Shown: positions 5,889-6,830 of the stretch, piece by piece
How the letters are laid out: each line of letters opens with the position of its first letter
How positions within the stretch are numbered: the first letter of the stretch is position 1
Assembly: GCA_905192935.1 (NCBI GenBank)
Contig: CAJJMX010000090.1
Location: 1 to 6,830 of the forward strand
Direction: 5' to 3'
DNA from: an uncultured Mailhella sp.
GTDB lineage: Bacteria > Desulfobacterota > Desulfovibrionia > Desulfovibrionales > Desulfovibrionaceae
DNA: 6,830 nucleotides
Position numbers and translations under genes: made by a program
Notes under the pieces: model-generated
The model's database searches: none
Told to the model about the DNA's origin: nothing
The model's input: the letters and a program-made list of their open reading frames with translations, nothing else

Positions 5889-6830
5889 CTAGGCTCCCCG
5901 GTAGCGGTACCAGGCCGCGCAGCTTCCCTCGGTGGACACCATGCACGGCCCCGTGGGATTCTGCGGCGTGCAGACCTTTCCGAAAAGCGGGCACTTGTCG
6001 GGCGTGAGCGCGCCGCGCAAAATGTCGCCGCAGCGGCAGCCGGGAATGTGTCCCGCCTCCCCGCTCTTCAGGCCGAGACGCTCCACGGCATCGAAGTCCT
6101 TCCATTCGTCCCTGAGCGCAAGTCCGCTCTGCGGAATAACGCCGAGTCCCCGCCAGCGCGCGTCGCAAACGCGGAACACCGCATCCATGACGCGCCTTGC
6201 CTGAGGACTGCCTTCGGGACTCACGGCGCGCACGTAGGTGTTGCCCACTTCCGGCTTTCCCCGGCGCAGCATGTCGAGCATGAGGCACAGGGCGGAAAGG
6301 ATGTCGGCAGGCTCGAAGCCTCCCACCACGGAAGGCCTTTTGAATTCCTTCGCCAGAAATTCAAAGGGCTCAAGCCCCAGCACCACGGCCACATGCCCCG
6401 GCAGAAGGAAGGCGTCTATGCGGTGCACGGCTCCCTCGTCTCCCTCGAGCAGCGCGCGCATGGCCGGAGGCACGAGCTTGTTGCAGGGAATGATGCAGAA
6501 ATTGGAAAGTCCCATGTTTTTTGCCGTCATGATCGCGCCGGACATGACGGGAGCGGTGGTCTCGAATCCCACGGAGGGAAAGACCACCGTGTCGCCGGGA
6601 TGCTCGGCCGCAAGCTTCACCGCATCGAGCGGAGAGTAGACCACCTGCACGCGGGCCCCCTCGGCCATGGCGTGCTTGAGGGAGCGCCCGTCCGGCCCGG
6701 GCACGCGCAGAAGATCGCCGAAGGTGGCCACGATGACCTCGGGCTTTTTCGCCGCCTGGAGGAACGTCGCGACTTCGGAGTCGTGAGTGACGCACACCGG
6801 GCATCCCGGTCCGGAAAGATGCTCGAGGCC
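5889..6830 (-). CDS. hypD: Hydrogenase maturation factor HypD (N-terminal end outside the window)
   Basis: The C-terminal 313 residues of HypD, the iron-sulfur scaffold on which HypC, HypE and HypF assemble the Fe(CN)2CO group of [NiFe] hydrogenases. The visible part opens with HLSGPGCPVC, the conserved catalytic cysteine motif, and contains GFETTAP (visible residues 88-94), LLPGHV (142-147) and the C-terminal cluster region GCRCGDILRG...CPLFGKVC...GPCMVS...GSCAAWY (264-308), whose cysteines bind the [4Fe-4S] cluster. HypD proteins are usually about 350-380 residues, so roughly 40-65 residues lie beyond the right edge; the GTG at 6797 is internal, not the start. The protein is cytoplasmic. 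Other hyp genes probably lie upstream, outside the window. HypD proteins usually read CVTP after the cysteine motif; here it is CVTH, a minor variation. The identification is secure. Confidence 0.96.
   Translation of the reverse strand, partial: GLEHLSGPGCPVCVTHDSEVATFLQAAKKPEVIVATFGDLLRVPGPDGRSLKHAMAEGARVQVVYSPLDAVKLAAEHPGDTVVFPSVGFETTAPVMSGAIMTAKNMGLSNFCIIPCNKLVPPAMRALLEGDEGAVHRIDAFLLPGHVAVVLGLEPFEFLAKEFKRPSVVGGFEPADILSALCLMLDMLRRGKPEVGNTYVRAVSPEGSPQARRVMDAVFRVCDARWRGLGVIPQSGLALRDEWKDFDAVERLGLKSGEAGHIPGCRCGDILRGALTPDKCPLFGKVCTPQNPTGPCMVSTEGSCAAWYRYRGA

Noticed and set aside
5638..6288. Upstream in-frame extension of the trpB reading frame
   Set aside because: It runs through the attenuator and into hypD in a different frame. 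The ATG at 5637 has an excellent ribosome site and gives the normal TrpB length.

Overview
The window looks like a chromosomal segment of a sulfate- or sulfite-respiring deltaproteobacterium of the Desulfovibrionaceae type (Desulfovibrio, Bilophila, Mailhella and relatives). This is inferred from high GC content in the genes, a hypD hydrogenase-maturation gene, an AprA-like flavoprotein with a small diferredoxin, and a PAS-domain sigma-54 activator. No gene gives a species-level identification.

Left block (about 1-4370). A two-gene operon on the minus strand encodes an AprA/fumarate-reductase-family FAD oxidoreductase (572-2209) and a 65-residue 2x[4Fe-4S] ferredoxin (318-515). Divergent from it is a 581-residue PAS-AAA+-Fis-type sigma-54 activator (2570-4315). 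The AT-rich divergent region (2210-2569) holds a near-consensus sigma-54 promoter facing the flavoprotein, two TGGCA/TGCCA inverted repeats suited to activator binding, and a good sigma-70 promoter for the activator gene. Together they read as a small regulated redox module: the activator senses a signal through its N-terminal PAS region and switches on a soluble flavoprotein/ferredoxin reductase of unknown substrate. Positions 1-317 hold no recognisable gene but three strong GC-rich inverted repeats.

Right block (about 4320-6830), all on the minus strand. The 3' part of hypD (5889-6830, cut by the window edge) is followed by a complete tryptophan attenuator and then a stand-alone trpB (4423-5637). 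The attenuator comprises a 17-codon leader peptide with three consecutive Trp codons, alternative 1:2 and 2:3 pairings, and a 3:4 terminator with a T-run. trpB ends at a strong hairpin shared with the convergent activator gene, so it appears monocistronic, with no trpA beside it.

The points most worth following are the unannotated trp leader and attenuator in front of a lone trpB, and the sigma-54-controlled AprA-like flavoprotein/ferredoxin pair, which lacks the Arg expected of a dicarboxylate reductase.
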